DNA of 64,000 bases from Cerioporus squamosus. Taxonomy: Eukaryota; Basidiomycota; Agaricomycetes; Polyporales; Polyporaceae. Shown piece after piece: positions 1-10,427 of the stretch. Numbering within the stretch: the stretch's first letter is position 1; every line of letters starts with the position of its first letter. A model generated the notes under the pieces. It saw only the letters and a program-made list of their open reading frames with translations, ran no database searches and was not told the origin of the DNA. Made by a program: the position numbers and the translations under genes. The stretch lies in assembly GCA_022592435.1 (NCBI GenBank), contig JABYQS010000011.1:418301-482300 (forward strand), written 5' to 3'.

Positions 1-289
1 CTGCGTCTCAATTTCATGCCGATGTCATCTTATCTAATCCTACGCCATATGGTGAACCTTTGCGCACGCCGTGCACTGCTCACCTCACGTCAAATGGCTC
101 TTTCCGAATACCCGACGACTATCGCTCATGGTGCGCTCTCGGTTTGCCGAGTCTGCTGTTTGCTCGCATTGCTTTCTTTCGCTCCCGTTCATCGCCATTT
201 GCTTTGTGCTTGTCCCTGCAGCACTGCAAATCCCCGATGCCGACGTTATAGCCTCCCGCAACACTCGCCGCGCTTCTCCTTCAACCACG

Positions 290-1511
290 ATGGAGCCTTC
301 TGGTAATTCCCCTGCAGAGGTACGAGATTACAGCGACACGAGGAAGTCTGGACACTGACATCTGATCCAGGCTGCTCCCTATCACCATCTTCGTCAGGCC
401 ATGTGGTACCTTGCGGACACGATGGTCACGACACTCAGACTCCTCAAACACCCGCTCGCGTGCTTCATAGCCTTCATGGTATCGGTGTACCTTGTCACAG
501 GCTCTATGACCACTGCCATCGACGCCGTTCAGACCCATATCCTCCCCAGGGTCTGCAGCATTCCTCTCATATCGTCAACCTTCTGTGGCGTGGTCCAGCC
601 TCAGAGCGCAGAACAATCAACCGCTCTCCAACGCGCTGACTTCCCCGGCTTGGCGAAGATTCAAGACATCGCGCTCGATAATTTGCTCGAGAACTCAAGC
701 GGTGGGAACGCGTTGGCGGTGAACGTCAAACATGCCGAACTCGCGGTCAAGGACTTGGTGGTGGCGGTACGGGCCAGCAACCTCACCATCAAGTCTGTGC
801 TCGCGGACGCTCTCGGCAACTTTGCGGCCGATGCGCACAGCGCTGGGCGAGGACTCCAGAGGTTATCAGCGAAGATGCATGTGGCTGTAGACAGGTATGT
901 CTGTGGTTCGTGGTTCGTACCATGTCACGTCTGACTAACGAGCTTGCAGCATTGCTTCTCTGAACACGTACGCACTGCGGACTATCGAAGCAGCCAAAGA
1001 GCGTGGCGCCACGGAGGTCGAAAGAACTGTTCGACGCGCATTCGAGGCCTCTATCGACGGATTATCGTCTCAGCTCACCAGAGTCATCGTCGAAGCGACG
1101 ACGACGATGGTTACCCTTGACCGGTTGGAGGACCGTCTCTTCGAGATCCGTTCGCTCTGCCTGCCGGAAGAACTCCTTACCGAAGTGGAGCTTCACGATC
1201 TCCTTTGGACTATCTGGACCATCCTCGGGACTAACAAGGACCAGCTACGCGACCTCCGCTATCGGGGAGCCGTCTTGAGAGAAGTGGAGCAGTACCGAGC
1301 GGTAGCACTGGCGTACGTCGCCGCCGCGGCCCAAGTACTGCAAGGTCTAGAGGCCGAGCTCTCCGAGCTGCGGGTTAGACTTTATGGACTTGCGGCTGAC
1401 TCAGCAGACATACCCGTCGAGGTTCATCTCGCAAGCATCGAGCGCAGCATCCATCGTTTAGAGACAGGAGTCCAGGTGCGCGGTCATGTGACGGGCGCGG
1501 TACGTGGCTGA
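290..1511 (+). CDS. Hypothetical membrane-anchored helical/coiled-coil protein
   Basis: Three exons, 290-319, 371-894 and 950-1511, give 371 residues in one closed frame. The introns are GTACGA...ATCCAG and GTATGT...TTGCAG. I chose the ATG at 290 because the 30-nt first exon splices in frame onto the long second exon; the ATG at 401 is the alternative start. One hydrophobic segment lies at about residues 37-55 (core ACFIAFMVSVYLV). The rest is predicted soluble, rich in Ala, Leu, Glu and Arg, with heptad-like stretches in the last 150 residues, so I infer a membrane-anchored coiled-coil protein. I recognise no named family. It is the first of six same-strand genes of unknown function (290-10274), and the next gene starts about 300 bp downstream. 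Confidence is good for the gene and low for any role. Confidence 0.72.
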
Positions 1512-1818
1512 GCCTGAGGACTGAGCGCTCCTGAGCTCTGACTCGAGCGGTTGTGCTATCCTCCTCTCCCTCGTCTTACTTTAACTCCATGTAAGTACTA
1601 TCTCGCCCATTCTCGTTCGGTATCGACATTTTACTCTACGCTGTGCCAGTCGTACTCTTAATTCAAGCATGATGTCCTGTCTGCCGCATGGCTGTGACGC
1701 AACCGTGCTGCTTCGTCTCAAGCCCTTTGTACCCTCGTGGTCCTGGGCACTCCCGCATGGCCGTCCCTCTTCACTTCTGCAAACTACATTCCCCTCCTCC
1801 ACTCGCCTCGCCTCGACG
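1512..1818. other. Intergenic spacer, no gene seen
   Basis: Pyrimidine-rich spacer between the first two genes of the left cluster, presumably holding the 3' end of one and the promoter of the next. An in-frame ATG at 1669 lies upstream of the chosen start of the next gene, but the residues it would add look untranslated. No RNA gene or repeat is visible. Confidence 0.4.
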
Positions 1819-3490
1819 ATGCCTCTCAGCATAGAATCGCTCTCCAAGGTCCTGACACCTGAGTCGCTGGAACGGCTCGCAGTGCCACTCTCCGCTCTTC
1901 TGGCCTTCATGTGGCTTGTCTCCCGCCGACGATACGGCGCCACCCCTCGCAGTGGCGTGGCCGCTGCTCCCCTCGCGAACGCTGAAGGACGCAGCACGCA
2001 GTGAGTAGTTCTCCTTTCTCGCGCGCTGAGGATTATTCTGATGTAACTGTTGGCAGGAATCGCAACTCAGTGGGCGAGCAGGAACCCGGCGAAGACGAAG
2101 AAGTCGTGCCTGCCGAGGCGCCCTCTTCTAATTTGCAACCGGTTCAGACGGCAGGGGACCGCGGGTCAGACGGACGGGACCGCGGCCTCCACGAGCGCGA
2201 TCGCGGAGACGGGTTCGCGCGCTGGGCCTCAACGGCGGGTGGCGGGCAAGTCTCTTTCTATAACTTCCCCGCGCCCGGACCTGCGCCTCCATTCCCTCCC
2301 TTACCGATGCCTTCGTACCCCGAACACACTGTTTTTGGCCACCCATCTTACCCGTTTCCTGGGCCCGCCGCCTTTCCCGGGCCCGCCGCCTTCTCTGGCG
2401 CGACCGTCCAAGGCCCTGCTGCCTTCCATCCTCCGCCTGCCCCTCGGGTCCTCGACCGCACTGGAGCCCGCTCGAACCCCGTTCGTGGGATGTCCTTCAA
2501 CACGAAATGGGCGAAGTACAGAGACGTCAATTCCGACGATTCTGACCCTGACTTGCCTTGCAATGCCCCACCTATTCGAGGAGCTGGCTTCAAGGTGGCT
2601 GTCGAGTCCGTTAGCACACTGAAGACCAAGCCTTCCACCTCAAGCCGCCAAGACGCGAAACAGAAGGAGCGCGCCAAAGTCGAGGACTCTGACGGCGAGC
2701 TGAGCGACTCAGAGGCTCTTCCTGCCAAGGCACCATCCCGCGCTCAAACACCGGCGTCGAGCGTGAGGCTCAGCACACGGGCGTCGAGCGTGAGGCTCAG
2801 TGCGACCCCGAGGCGAGCGGCGGTATCCTCCTCGACGGCGGTGTCGAGCTCCCAGCAGCGCTTGTCCACCCCTGTCAAGTCACGGGACGGCTCTGTAGTA
2901 TCCTCCGCTGGTACTGTGATGCCATCTCAAGACATTCCCCCGCCTGATCTTTCCGGATTGTTGGCAAACGAGGTACGTCGGGTCGTCATGATTCACATAT
3001 ATTCAGATGCTTATGTCTTCAAAGGTCTTGCGCCGGTTCCCCCGCGTTACCAATACGAGATCCGCGAAGAAGAACGGTACCGGACCGAAGATCGTCACGG
3101 CCTACTTTGAATGGTCGTCAGACCGCGTGTTGTCTAGCCCTCCCGACCTTCGTGCCCACCCAGAACTCGAAATGGGGGATCTCTTCTTCAACCGCTGCGC
3201 ACTCCAGCTGAAGTATCGGGTCTGGCTGTGGACCGAAGACGGAGGGGCCTGTCAGTGGCTCAGAATATATCGGGGTCACGTCCGGTCCGACGGGCTCTAC
3301 CTGAGCTTGACACCGCGCGGGCTCAACCCCACCTGGGTGCCGGAGAAGCGCTACAGGCAGCGAGAGAGAGAAAGTAAGTCTTCCTTTGCCGCATCGTTTC
3401 CCTCAGATGTTCACAATCGTGGCAGTTCGCGCTCTCGGGAACGCCTCGCCCCTCAAGGAGGAAAGCGAGGTCGAGTCTTCTGACGAATAA
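1819..3490 (+). CDS. Cluster family B protein, copy 1 (membrane segment plus PPDL/DLF domain)
   Basis: Four exons, 1819-2000, 2057-2972, 3025-3373 and 3426-3490, give 503 residues ending in an acidic tail (EVESSDE). There is a short membrane segment at about residues 20-35 (LSALLAFMWLV). A long low-complexity middle follows, rich in Pro, Ser and charged residues, with small internal duplications (FPGPAAF twice, ASSVRLS twice). The C-terminal domain of about 90 residues contains PPDL, MGDLFF, VWLW, a Trp ten residues later, DGLYLSLT and PTWV. The same domain occurs in the genes at 5408-6386 and 6795-8079, with matching intron phases (first intron phase 2, last intron phase 1 just after the domain). 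That shows common descent. I do not recognise the domain. The ATG at 1819 gives a compact N-terminus leading straight into the membrane segment. Function unknown. Confidence 0.75.
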
Positions 3491-3969
3491 GCACAACTGA
3501 CCACGCGGAACGTTGCCTCCAGTGCTCCATAGATGTAAATCGTGTTTTGCAATGACTTCTGTCCTCTCAAGTATCTATCTCAGTTCCCAAAATGTATCCT
3601 CCTGTATCACCGCAATGATTACGCCGTTATTGACCCAACCGCACTGAAGAGTAAGAGCCTCCCGAGAAGGGAGGCACCCTGGAACGTCCGGGCGGCGCTC
3701 GGCAGCGGGCACGCTTGAGCGCTTTGCTCTGCTCTGCTTCGCTTCCAACCACCTCCTCCCGCTTCGCTCTCTATCACGTCGCCTCCGTTGGCTTCGCTAC
3801 ATCCCACTATGCTCGGGAAGTCGCTTATCTCAACATCCCTGGTACGACGCAATGCTCGAAGGCCGGCGATTGCCACGGACCAGAACAAAGCAGTTTGTAC
3901 CACCCAGGCCTTCTTACGGTGGCTGGCTTTACGCCACCCATATCACCTTACCCTTCCAATCGTCAAGCC
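3491..3969. other. Intergenic spacer, no gene seen
   Basis: About 480 bp between two cluster genes. It contains pyrimidine-rich, CTTCGCT-like short repeats near 3716-3800 that resemble the low-complexity DNA around 14450-15280. No coding sequence is supported. Confidence 0.35.
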
Positions 3970-5241
3970 ATGTCCTTCAGCGGCTCGACGGATGCTGCTC
4001 TGGCAGCTGAGCTCCTACAGACGTATATCCAGGGTATGGTGGAGGAAAGCCGAGATAAGCTGGAACGGTGCGTTGATCCCACTCTGTTCTGTGTTGCTTG
4101 CCACTGACCAGCGCAAACAGCGTGCTCCTGCTGAAGTCGGGTACAATTCTGAAATTGGCGACCATATCGCAGCAGGTCAGAGACTCTTTCGGGAAGGTCA
4201 GCTTGCAGCAAAAGCGGAAGACCGCCTCCTTGCTTCGGAGCGAGGCGGCTTATTACAGGAGCCGCCGCGAGAAGTCGAAGACGGCTATCATTGGTCAAAT
4301 ACGGGATATGTATGGTGACACCGACCTATCGCTTCGGGATGTGCGTCGTTTTCTCTACGGCATACACACGCCCCTGACTTCCTTACCGCAGGTGCAGGAT
4401 TACTACGGTCGCTGGTCATGGTTGCTCCCCGTGGAGACTCGTGCGGACATCGACGCACGACTCACCAGCCTCAAGACCTCGCAAGGCTACCTCAAGAGGA
4501 TGGAGGACACAGTGTGCATGTTCTTCGATGGGTATGGCGATGCACTGTCCATACTAGGGTTACCAAAGGTACCGTCACAGTCTTCTGGATCACGCATCCC
4601 CGTTAATCCGACGTCTCAGGACGAATTCGTGCAAGCAACGGAGTCGCTGCTGTATCCCAGCTCTACTGTGACCCACATGCGTTCCGCCGAACCCCATATC
4701 GACACACTCCGCGCTGCCTGGATCGCGGACGACGCTGCCCTCCAGCGTGTTTCTGATGTGTTGGTCCAGGCGCGCCGCGAGATGCGGTATGACGCCGCGG
4801 TGGCTGAACTCGTGAAGATCAAGGAGGACGTGGATACGACCGCCTTGCGGTTCCACGTGGCCGTTGACGGCATCAAGGTGAGCACACTTCCCGTATGTCG
4901 TCAACTTGCCGAACTCAGTGCTGTAACCAGGCGATATCGATGAGTATAGATGGTCCCTCTACACTGACCTCTGCGACGTTCCTGAATGGGCGAACGATCT
5001 CGGTGCAGAAGCTGCTGTGCGCGCGCACACGGTTCAACGGAATCCTCGACTGTATCGAGGGTTGTCGTAAGGTGGGCCGGCATCTCACGGCTTGGGTAGC
5101 GTGGGTGCGAGTATTAACCCTACCTCCGACTCCCAGGATGTAAAGGTGTTCTGTAGGACTGCTCAGATCCTCCTGGAGACGATACAGGATGCAGTCCGCA
5201 ATGCTCAGCCCGTCAGAGCTCCCGAAGTCGCTTCGGCGTGA
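3970..5241 (+). CDS. Hypothetical helical (coiled-coil) protein of the left cluster
   Basis: Exons 3970-4067, 4121-4340, 4392-4877, 4931-5071 and 5137-5241 give 349 residues. The second intron (4341-4391, GTGCGT...CCGCAG with a CTGAC branch site) is optional, since it is 51 nt and open in frame; retaining it gives 366 residues. The protein is predicted almost entirely helical, with charged heptad-like stretches such as LQQKRKTASLLRSEAAYYR and RVSDVLVQARREM. There is no signal peptide or convincing membrane span. I recognise no family. It sits between two family B membrane-domain genes and has the same orientation, the nearer one only about 170 bp downstream. The alternation of helical proteins with family B proteins across 290-10274 suggests, but does not show, that they work together. 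Confidence 0.72.
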
Positions 5242-5407
5242 CTGATGCCATAACGCGCCGGGCGTGATGGTCCATTTCCTTTGTATCATTGTTATCAATC
5301 CATGCTCTCGTCCCCTCCTCCACGTGTGAACGACGCGTACATTCTCTTTGTAACAATATTGCTATAGAGGTGAGCACTACCGCTTTCCCCCCTTCCCCTC
5401 GTCGACC

Positions 5408-6386
5408 ATGTTCACCTTCGAGTTCTACTTGATCTGCCTCGCCTTTGCAGGCTACGTGTTGCTCTCCCATCGCTGGGCAGTCGTAGCGCCACCAGCTCGT
5501 CGTCGGCCAAGGCAAGGTGTTCCACGTCCACCCGCTGCGCGCGGTGGTGGCGCACAACCTCCTGTCGTGGCGCCGCGACGTCGGGTCGTTCGTCCTTCAG
5601 CGGTTTCTATCAATGACCATGTAGAAATCCTCGAGATTAACCCGTACGTTGCAAAGTTGCTCTGCTAGAGTTCGAACTTACACTGCATTGTTCGCAGTCC
5701 TGCTCGCGCTCTCCCGGCTACACGTTCAGGCCCACGCCCACCATCTCCGGGTGTCTTTGCGTTGCGCCCCTCGGTCCTCGGTCATTCCGCTCCGCTTCCT
5801 TCCGCTCCACTTCCTTCTGCCTCCATTCCCTCCGCTCTCCACGCCCCTGCTCCTGGTCGCTCTGTCGCATCCCCCGCCGCCATCTCGCGGCACCCCACAG
5901 AAGAGCTTGACCCAGAACTTCCTGTTCCCTCCCCAGATCGAGCGGCGAACCACGCGTGTGCGGAAGCAGCTCCCTTGTATAATTCACCAATTCGTTGGCG
6001 AGAGCGGAGAGTTGGAGGTAACACCTTCTACTGGGAACCCGAGAAGTTCGCTCTGCAACTCATTCAAACACCACCCGACCTCACGGGAGACCCGAAGTTG
6101 GCCCTGGGCGACCTCTTCTTCTTCCAGACATTGACGAGGTACAAGTTCTGGATCTGGACCTTGGACGACTCAGAAAAAGCCTATTGGAAGGCGATCCGAT
6201 ACGGATTCCAACGTGAAGACGGGCGCCGGCTTATCGTCACTCCCGCCCAGCGGAAGCCTGGCTGGGTGAAGCAGGAGCGGTGGTCTCAGCTTTCGCATGG
6301 TAAGCCTGCTACGCTGTTATATCGGCGTACTCTAACACTTCGTCACAGAGTTGAGGCTGCTCGATGCGTACGGAGAGGTCTGGTAG
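5408..6386 (+). CDS. Cluster family B protein, copy 2 (membrane segment plus PPDL/DLF domain)
   Basis: Three exons, 5408-5643, 5698-6299 and 6349-6386, give 291 residues ending DAYGEVW. The start codon leads at once into a membrane segment (FYLICLAFAGYVLL, residues 5-18), then a Pro/Arg/Ala-rich linker with SAPLPSA-type repeats. The C-terminal domain carries TPPDL, LGDLFFF, FWIWTLDD, the conserved Trp of AYWKAI, EDGRRLIVT and KPGWV. The order and spacing of these motifs match the paralogues at 1819-3490 and 6795-8079. First (phase 2) and last (phase 1) intron phases also match, while the middle intron of the other two copies is absent here. A type I or tail-in membrane anchor with an intracellular domain is possible; orientation cannot be read. 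Function unknown. Confidence 0.74.
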
Positions 6387-6433
6387 AACTCCTCCGTGAC
6401 GTCGTCGCAACGCGAGCTCAACTCCCTTTCATT

Positions 6434-6560
6434 GGCATTCAACTGCCCTCTTGCATCACCGGAGCGGTCTAACGCTTCGACGCTGGCATTCAACTGCCCT
6501 CTCGCATCACCGGAGCGTAGCATGGTCTAACGCTTCGTAACTGGCATTCAACTGCCTTGC
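6434..6560. repeat. Imperfect tandem repeat, about 2.5 copies of a 51-58 nt unit
   Basis: Units begin at 6434, 6485 and 6543, each with GGCATTCAACTGCC. The first two continue through a GCATCACCGGAGCG core and a GGTCTAACGCTTCG end; the third is cut short. The repeat lies just after the stop codon of the preceding gene, in a 408-bp spacer (6387-6794) that otherwise shows no gene. Confidence 0.7.
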
Positions 6561-6794
6561 TATTCGCATCAGGCCACGAACAATAGTATCGGCTTATCAT
6601 AGTGTGTATCACGAGGTTAACGAATGTCATTGATTGAGCTTATAACGCGTCGTTGACGGAGGTGGTCGGATAGCCCAACCGGGACACATTCCGGACAAAG
6701 CTGCGTCTCGGACAAAGATCATGATACTTTGTCGCCCTCAGAGGCGAGCTCGAAGCGGCCCTCCTTCGCTCCTCTCCACTCGACGTTACTCTGC

Positions 6795-8079
6795 ATGACT
6801 GACACCCTGCTTGCGCTCCTCATTTGCATCGTTGCTCTGTGTCTGGCCCTGGCCTTCAAGGTCTTGCAATGGGTCTACGGCACAGCCTCTCCGAATACCG
6901 TGCGGAGGACACAGACGCTGACTTACACGTACTCCGCTACTGCGACAGTTCAGTCGCAGCACCCGACTTATCTGCCCTTCCCCGCACCACCCCTGCCTCG
7001 TCGCAACCCTGCTGCAAAACCCACCATCTTGAAAGATTTTACAAATGAATTGCATGACGTCGGGTTCAGGTACTTATGTTTTCGAGCGGCGAATATGTAT
7101 GAGCCACTGACATCGTTCTCTTAGAGCTGTTCGAGACGCCATGTCCGAACGAGCTACTGGCAGAGAAGTCCAGACGGGCCGGAACCGCTCCGCTCTGCGC
7201 ATCCAGATGGCTCCTGGCGGGGTTGCGAACGACTGCGACCACCATGCCTCAAATGACAACCAGGAGGAAATCGCCGTGCCTGGGAAAGGCAAAATGCGTG
7301 CCGTGAGTCCCCTCGCAGGTTCAACCCACCACAATATATCGCCGCCCCCGGTGGCTCGCTCCCCACCCCCGGCGGCTCGCTCTACGCCCCCGCCAGAGCC
7401 CACTAGAAGTGAACGAACTACCTGCGAAGACCGCCCGTGGACGAACGAAATCAATGAGCCTGAAGCTGGCCCTTCAAACAACCACGACCTGGACTGGTCG
7501 CGTAGCTCATCGCCCTTGACTGAGCTCTCCTCGGAGGGCGAGTCGGACACCGAAGCGTCGAGGCCAGCCGGACAGGGAATGACGCAGAAAGCGTTGCTCC
7601 GGGTCAACTCCTCTATCGATGTGCGTTTCCTCCTTCCGCATCTATGTGCATAGGCCTGAACGTCATATGCAGCCAACTGACTATCTCGAGAGAAAGGACC
7701 AGAAGCAGTCGGCATCTGAAGGGCGACTCACGGTGTACTGGTTTGAAACCAAATCCTCGACGCCTATTCACCGCCCTCCCGACCTTTCACGGCGTCGCGA
7801 TCTCGCGGAAGAAGACCTGTTCCTCCACAGGCATGGTGACACCGAGACGCAGTTCTGGATATGGATTACTGAACCTGGCCGAGCTTCCCGTTGAAAGAAA
7901 ATCAAGGAAGGTTATAGACGTCCGTCGGATGGACGGTACTTGTCCTTGACGGAGACGCACAAGAAGCCGTCTTGGCTGGTAGCCGGATGGTTCAAGACAC
8001 GCGAGAGGCAGAGTAAGTCAAATCTTGCTGTTGTACAGGACGATTGCTGACTTGCCATCCCGGAGCAGATCGCCTGTGA
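6795..8079 (+). pseudogene. Cluster family B protein, copy 3, with TGA in place of the conserved Trp codon
   Basis: Four exons, 6795-7069, 7125-7620, 7673-8012 and 8069-8079, give 373 codons with one internal stop, TGA at 7892-7894 (codon 331). A long N-terminal membrane segment (LLALLICIVALCLALAF) is followed by a Pro/Ser linker containing three PPP-x-x-AR-type repeats. The PPDL, EEDLF and FWIW motifs follow. The stop falls exactly where the two paralogues have Trp, so TGG to TGA is the simplest explanation. Downstream of it the same frame still encodes the rest of the domain (DGRYLSLT, KPSWLV) and a correctly placed phase-1 intron. Either the copy died very recently, or it makes a truncated protein, or the base is an error. 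No intron could remove the stop. Confidence 0.65.
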
Positions 8080-8472
8080 AGTACACCGATGTCTCTCGCT
8101 CCCCTCACCACATGTCGCTCTGCTCCTCGTCCGTTCCATCCACACTGCTTTGCACCGCACTGCGGCTCCGACCTCACATATATGCACATATTGTTCCCAT
8201 GTCTCTCTCCTCCATGTCTCTCTCCGTTAGTTGTCTGCTTCTTACTTCGTACCGATCTCTACTATGATGTATACTTAGTCTCTAGTTGACCTAGAATCGA
8301 GGTTATGACTCACGTGATGCATCCTTGGCAGCGCCGAACGCAAGCGCCTTGTCCCTATGTCTTCGCTTGTGCCCACCACACAAATGTCGCTATACTCTCC
8401 AATAATCGCGATGCAACTCCACAACCTCTCGTCGCGCCCAGAGACGCGTCTCTCCCCCGTACCACCACCACG
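8080..8472. other. Intergenic spacer, no gene seen
   Basis: Spacer of about 390 bp between the third family B copy and the next coiled-coil gene. An ATG at 8305 is in frame with the next gene but gives an implausible N-terminus. Nothing else was recognised. Confidence 0.35.
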
Positions 8473-10274
8473 ATGAACTCGCCAAGCGCTACACAGAGCG
8501 ATGAGCACCGACCGCACGACGCGCATTCTTCCTGCGACTCCCCCAGCTTCGATCAGGACTACGGGATCCAAAGCCAAAACTCAACCATCTCAGGGAGTGC
8601 TTCGTCGGCTTCCCTCAGGCATCTTAGAGATGCACTGTCGCCAATGGGTTTCGACCAGCTGTTGCGGATGCAGTAAGTGCTTCATTTGCCGTCCATGACA
8701 TGGTGATCCCTAACTTTGGCCAGGACGATCGATTTTTGTCACGTCGATCACAAATATCTGGAGGAAGAGTTCTCTGATGCCATTCGGGAGATGGAGCGGG
8801 TGGAATCGTTTACTGGGGCTCTGTTTAGGGCCTTCCTCGAGATCAAACGGACTCAGGTACGCATGTCAGCTACTTCATAGCACCTGCATGTCACATCGCT
8901 CTCCAGACGACCCACAATGACCGCGTCGTGCGAGTAGAGCAGGAGATCAGCCAAGTACGAGCTGAAATACAAGAACTCATGCGACCGCTCAGAGCTTCAT
9001 ATGTCTCTGCCGAAGGTGAGCATCCGCATACTGGCGTGTGTGTGAGTACTCACTGTTGAGAGCCACAGCTGAGTTGCGTCAGGAGAAGAAGGGTATCGAG
9101 TCTCTGAAGGCTCAGTATGCCGACCGCATGGACACGATTGAAACTTCTCTACACAAGGCTGAGCTGAACGTAACGGTCTTGCGGTCACAGTGGGCCACAA
9201 ATCGCAAGGATCTCGATCAACTGGGTGAGCAGCTCCTGCCTACACAAGAATTGGCACACTCTCTTGCCGCTCGACTGTTGGATATGGAACAATGGGAGGA
9301 GGGCGTCTGGAGTATGCTGAAGGATCTGCGTGAGGATGTCTATGAGCTCAGGCAGCCGGACGTAACAGATTTGGGTGACTCTGACGGTGAGTTATTCACT
9401 CGGCGGCCTGTCGCACGTAGGCCAGTTACTATATTGACTCGAATGTAGAACCCAACTCTCTTGCTGCTGAGTTCGCTGCTGGTACAGCACCAACGTACAC
9501 AATGCCAACCGCACCCACTCGGTCCAATGATGGATGGTACTACAACGAGTGCGAACAAGGCTCGGACTCGTCCGTGAGTATCGCCGACACTGCCATTCGT
9601 CTCAGACTGACGAAGAACAGATGCCGAGCACCGATATCTTCGGAGAATCCAGTGATGAGGTTAGGACGCCCGGCAAGGAGACATTGGACGGTAGCGACGG
9701 TTCGAATGGGCCTGAAGAAGAGACGGTAGGGTTGTACAACGAGACGGGAGGGTACTACGACGAGACCAGAGGGTCTGACGACGAGTTCACCGACCACGCT
9801 GCGCACGCCGATGGCGAGCCCAGAGGTGGAGAATTCGATTGCGAGTCAGTCCCGGGAGTCGTCGTGTCCTCACTTACAACCGGCTCTCCTCCACCTGCCT
9901 CGTTGAGGCGGCCCAGCGAGCGTGACAGTTCACCTACAGAACTTCCGGCCGACGCGACGGCGACTCGATCCTCGGACGATGTCGGCAGCAACTGCGCACG
10001 AGTACCCGCCGGACTCAATTGGCGGGCTTTCATCAGGTTCAACCTCGGCGACAATCGACTTCTACGAGTGGGCGAGGGCATCTACGACGGCATTGTCTAC
10101 TTGCATGCCATCCATCCCACATTGCCATATGTCTCACCCGTCGTGTTGTTGGGGGTTATCCGAGTCCTCGTACATCTCTTACCTCGCTGGTCTCTCGACG
10201 TCGACGTGCCTCCCCCCTCCCCTCCTTCCGAGCATCCCGTTTGGGAATGGGCGTTGCAGCGGACCTCATCCTGA
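8473..10274 (+). CDS. Hypothetical coiled-coil protein with acidic linker and hydrophobic C-terminus
   Basis: Six exons, 8473-8672, 8724-8856, 8907-9015, 9069-9386, 9449-9573 and 9621-10274, give 512 residues in a closed frame. All introns are 47-62 nt with normal borders. Residues about 70-300 form a strong coiled-coil prediction (for example VEQEISQVRAEIQELM and QEKKGIESLKAQYADRM). An acidic, Ser/Thr/Gly-rich low-complexity region follows. The last 80 residues contain two hydrophobic stretches (around IVYLHAIHPTLPYV and VVLLGVIRVLVHLL) that could be membrane-embedded. No named domain was recognised. It closes the cluster of six unknown genes. Its stop is only 153 bp from the transposase start, so its 3' flank may have been disturbed by insertion. 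Confidence 0.74.
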
Positions 10275-10427
10275 TGTGCTGGACGGGTTGTTGTGTTCCG
10301 GCAAATATGATATCTCTTCGCCATGTATGTCTACATCATCGATTACTCAGCAATGCCTTGATCACCCGTTCCTATCGATCCCAGTGTGCGCTCGTCCTCT
10401 CCCGCCCTTCAATCGCTCCTCCATGAC

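Noticed and set aside
6660..6725. GGACAAAG repeats as the 5' counterpart of the palindromic motifs at 15480-15900
   Set aside because: Similarity is limited to a few bases, and the site lies between two cluster genes, not next to the transposase.
7889..7910. An intron that would remove the TGA in the third family B gene
   Set aside because: Only a weak GT (GTTGAA) and an AG about 15 nt later exist, far below the intron size seen here, and the flanking frame is already correct.
290..10274. Mating-type (homeodomain or pheromone-receptor) locus as an explanation for the tandem cluster
   Set aside because: No homeodomain motif, no seven-helix receptor and no CaaX pheromone precursor is visible in any of the six genes.
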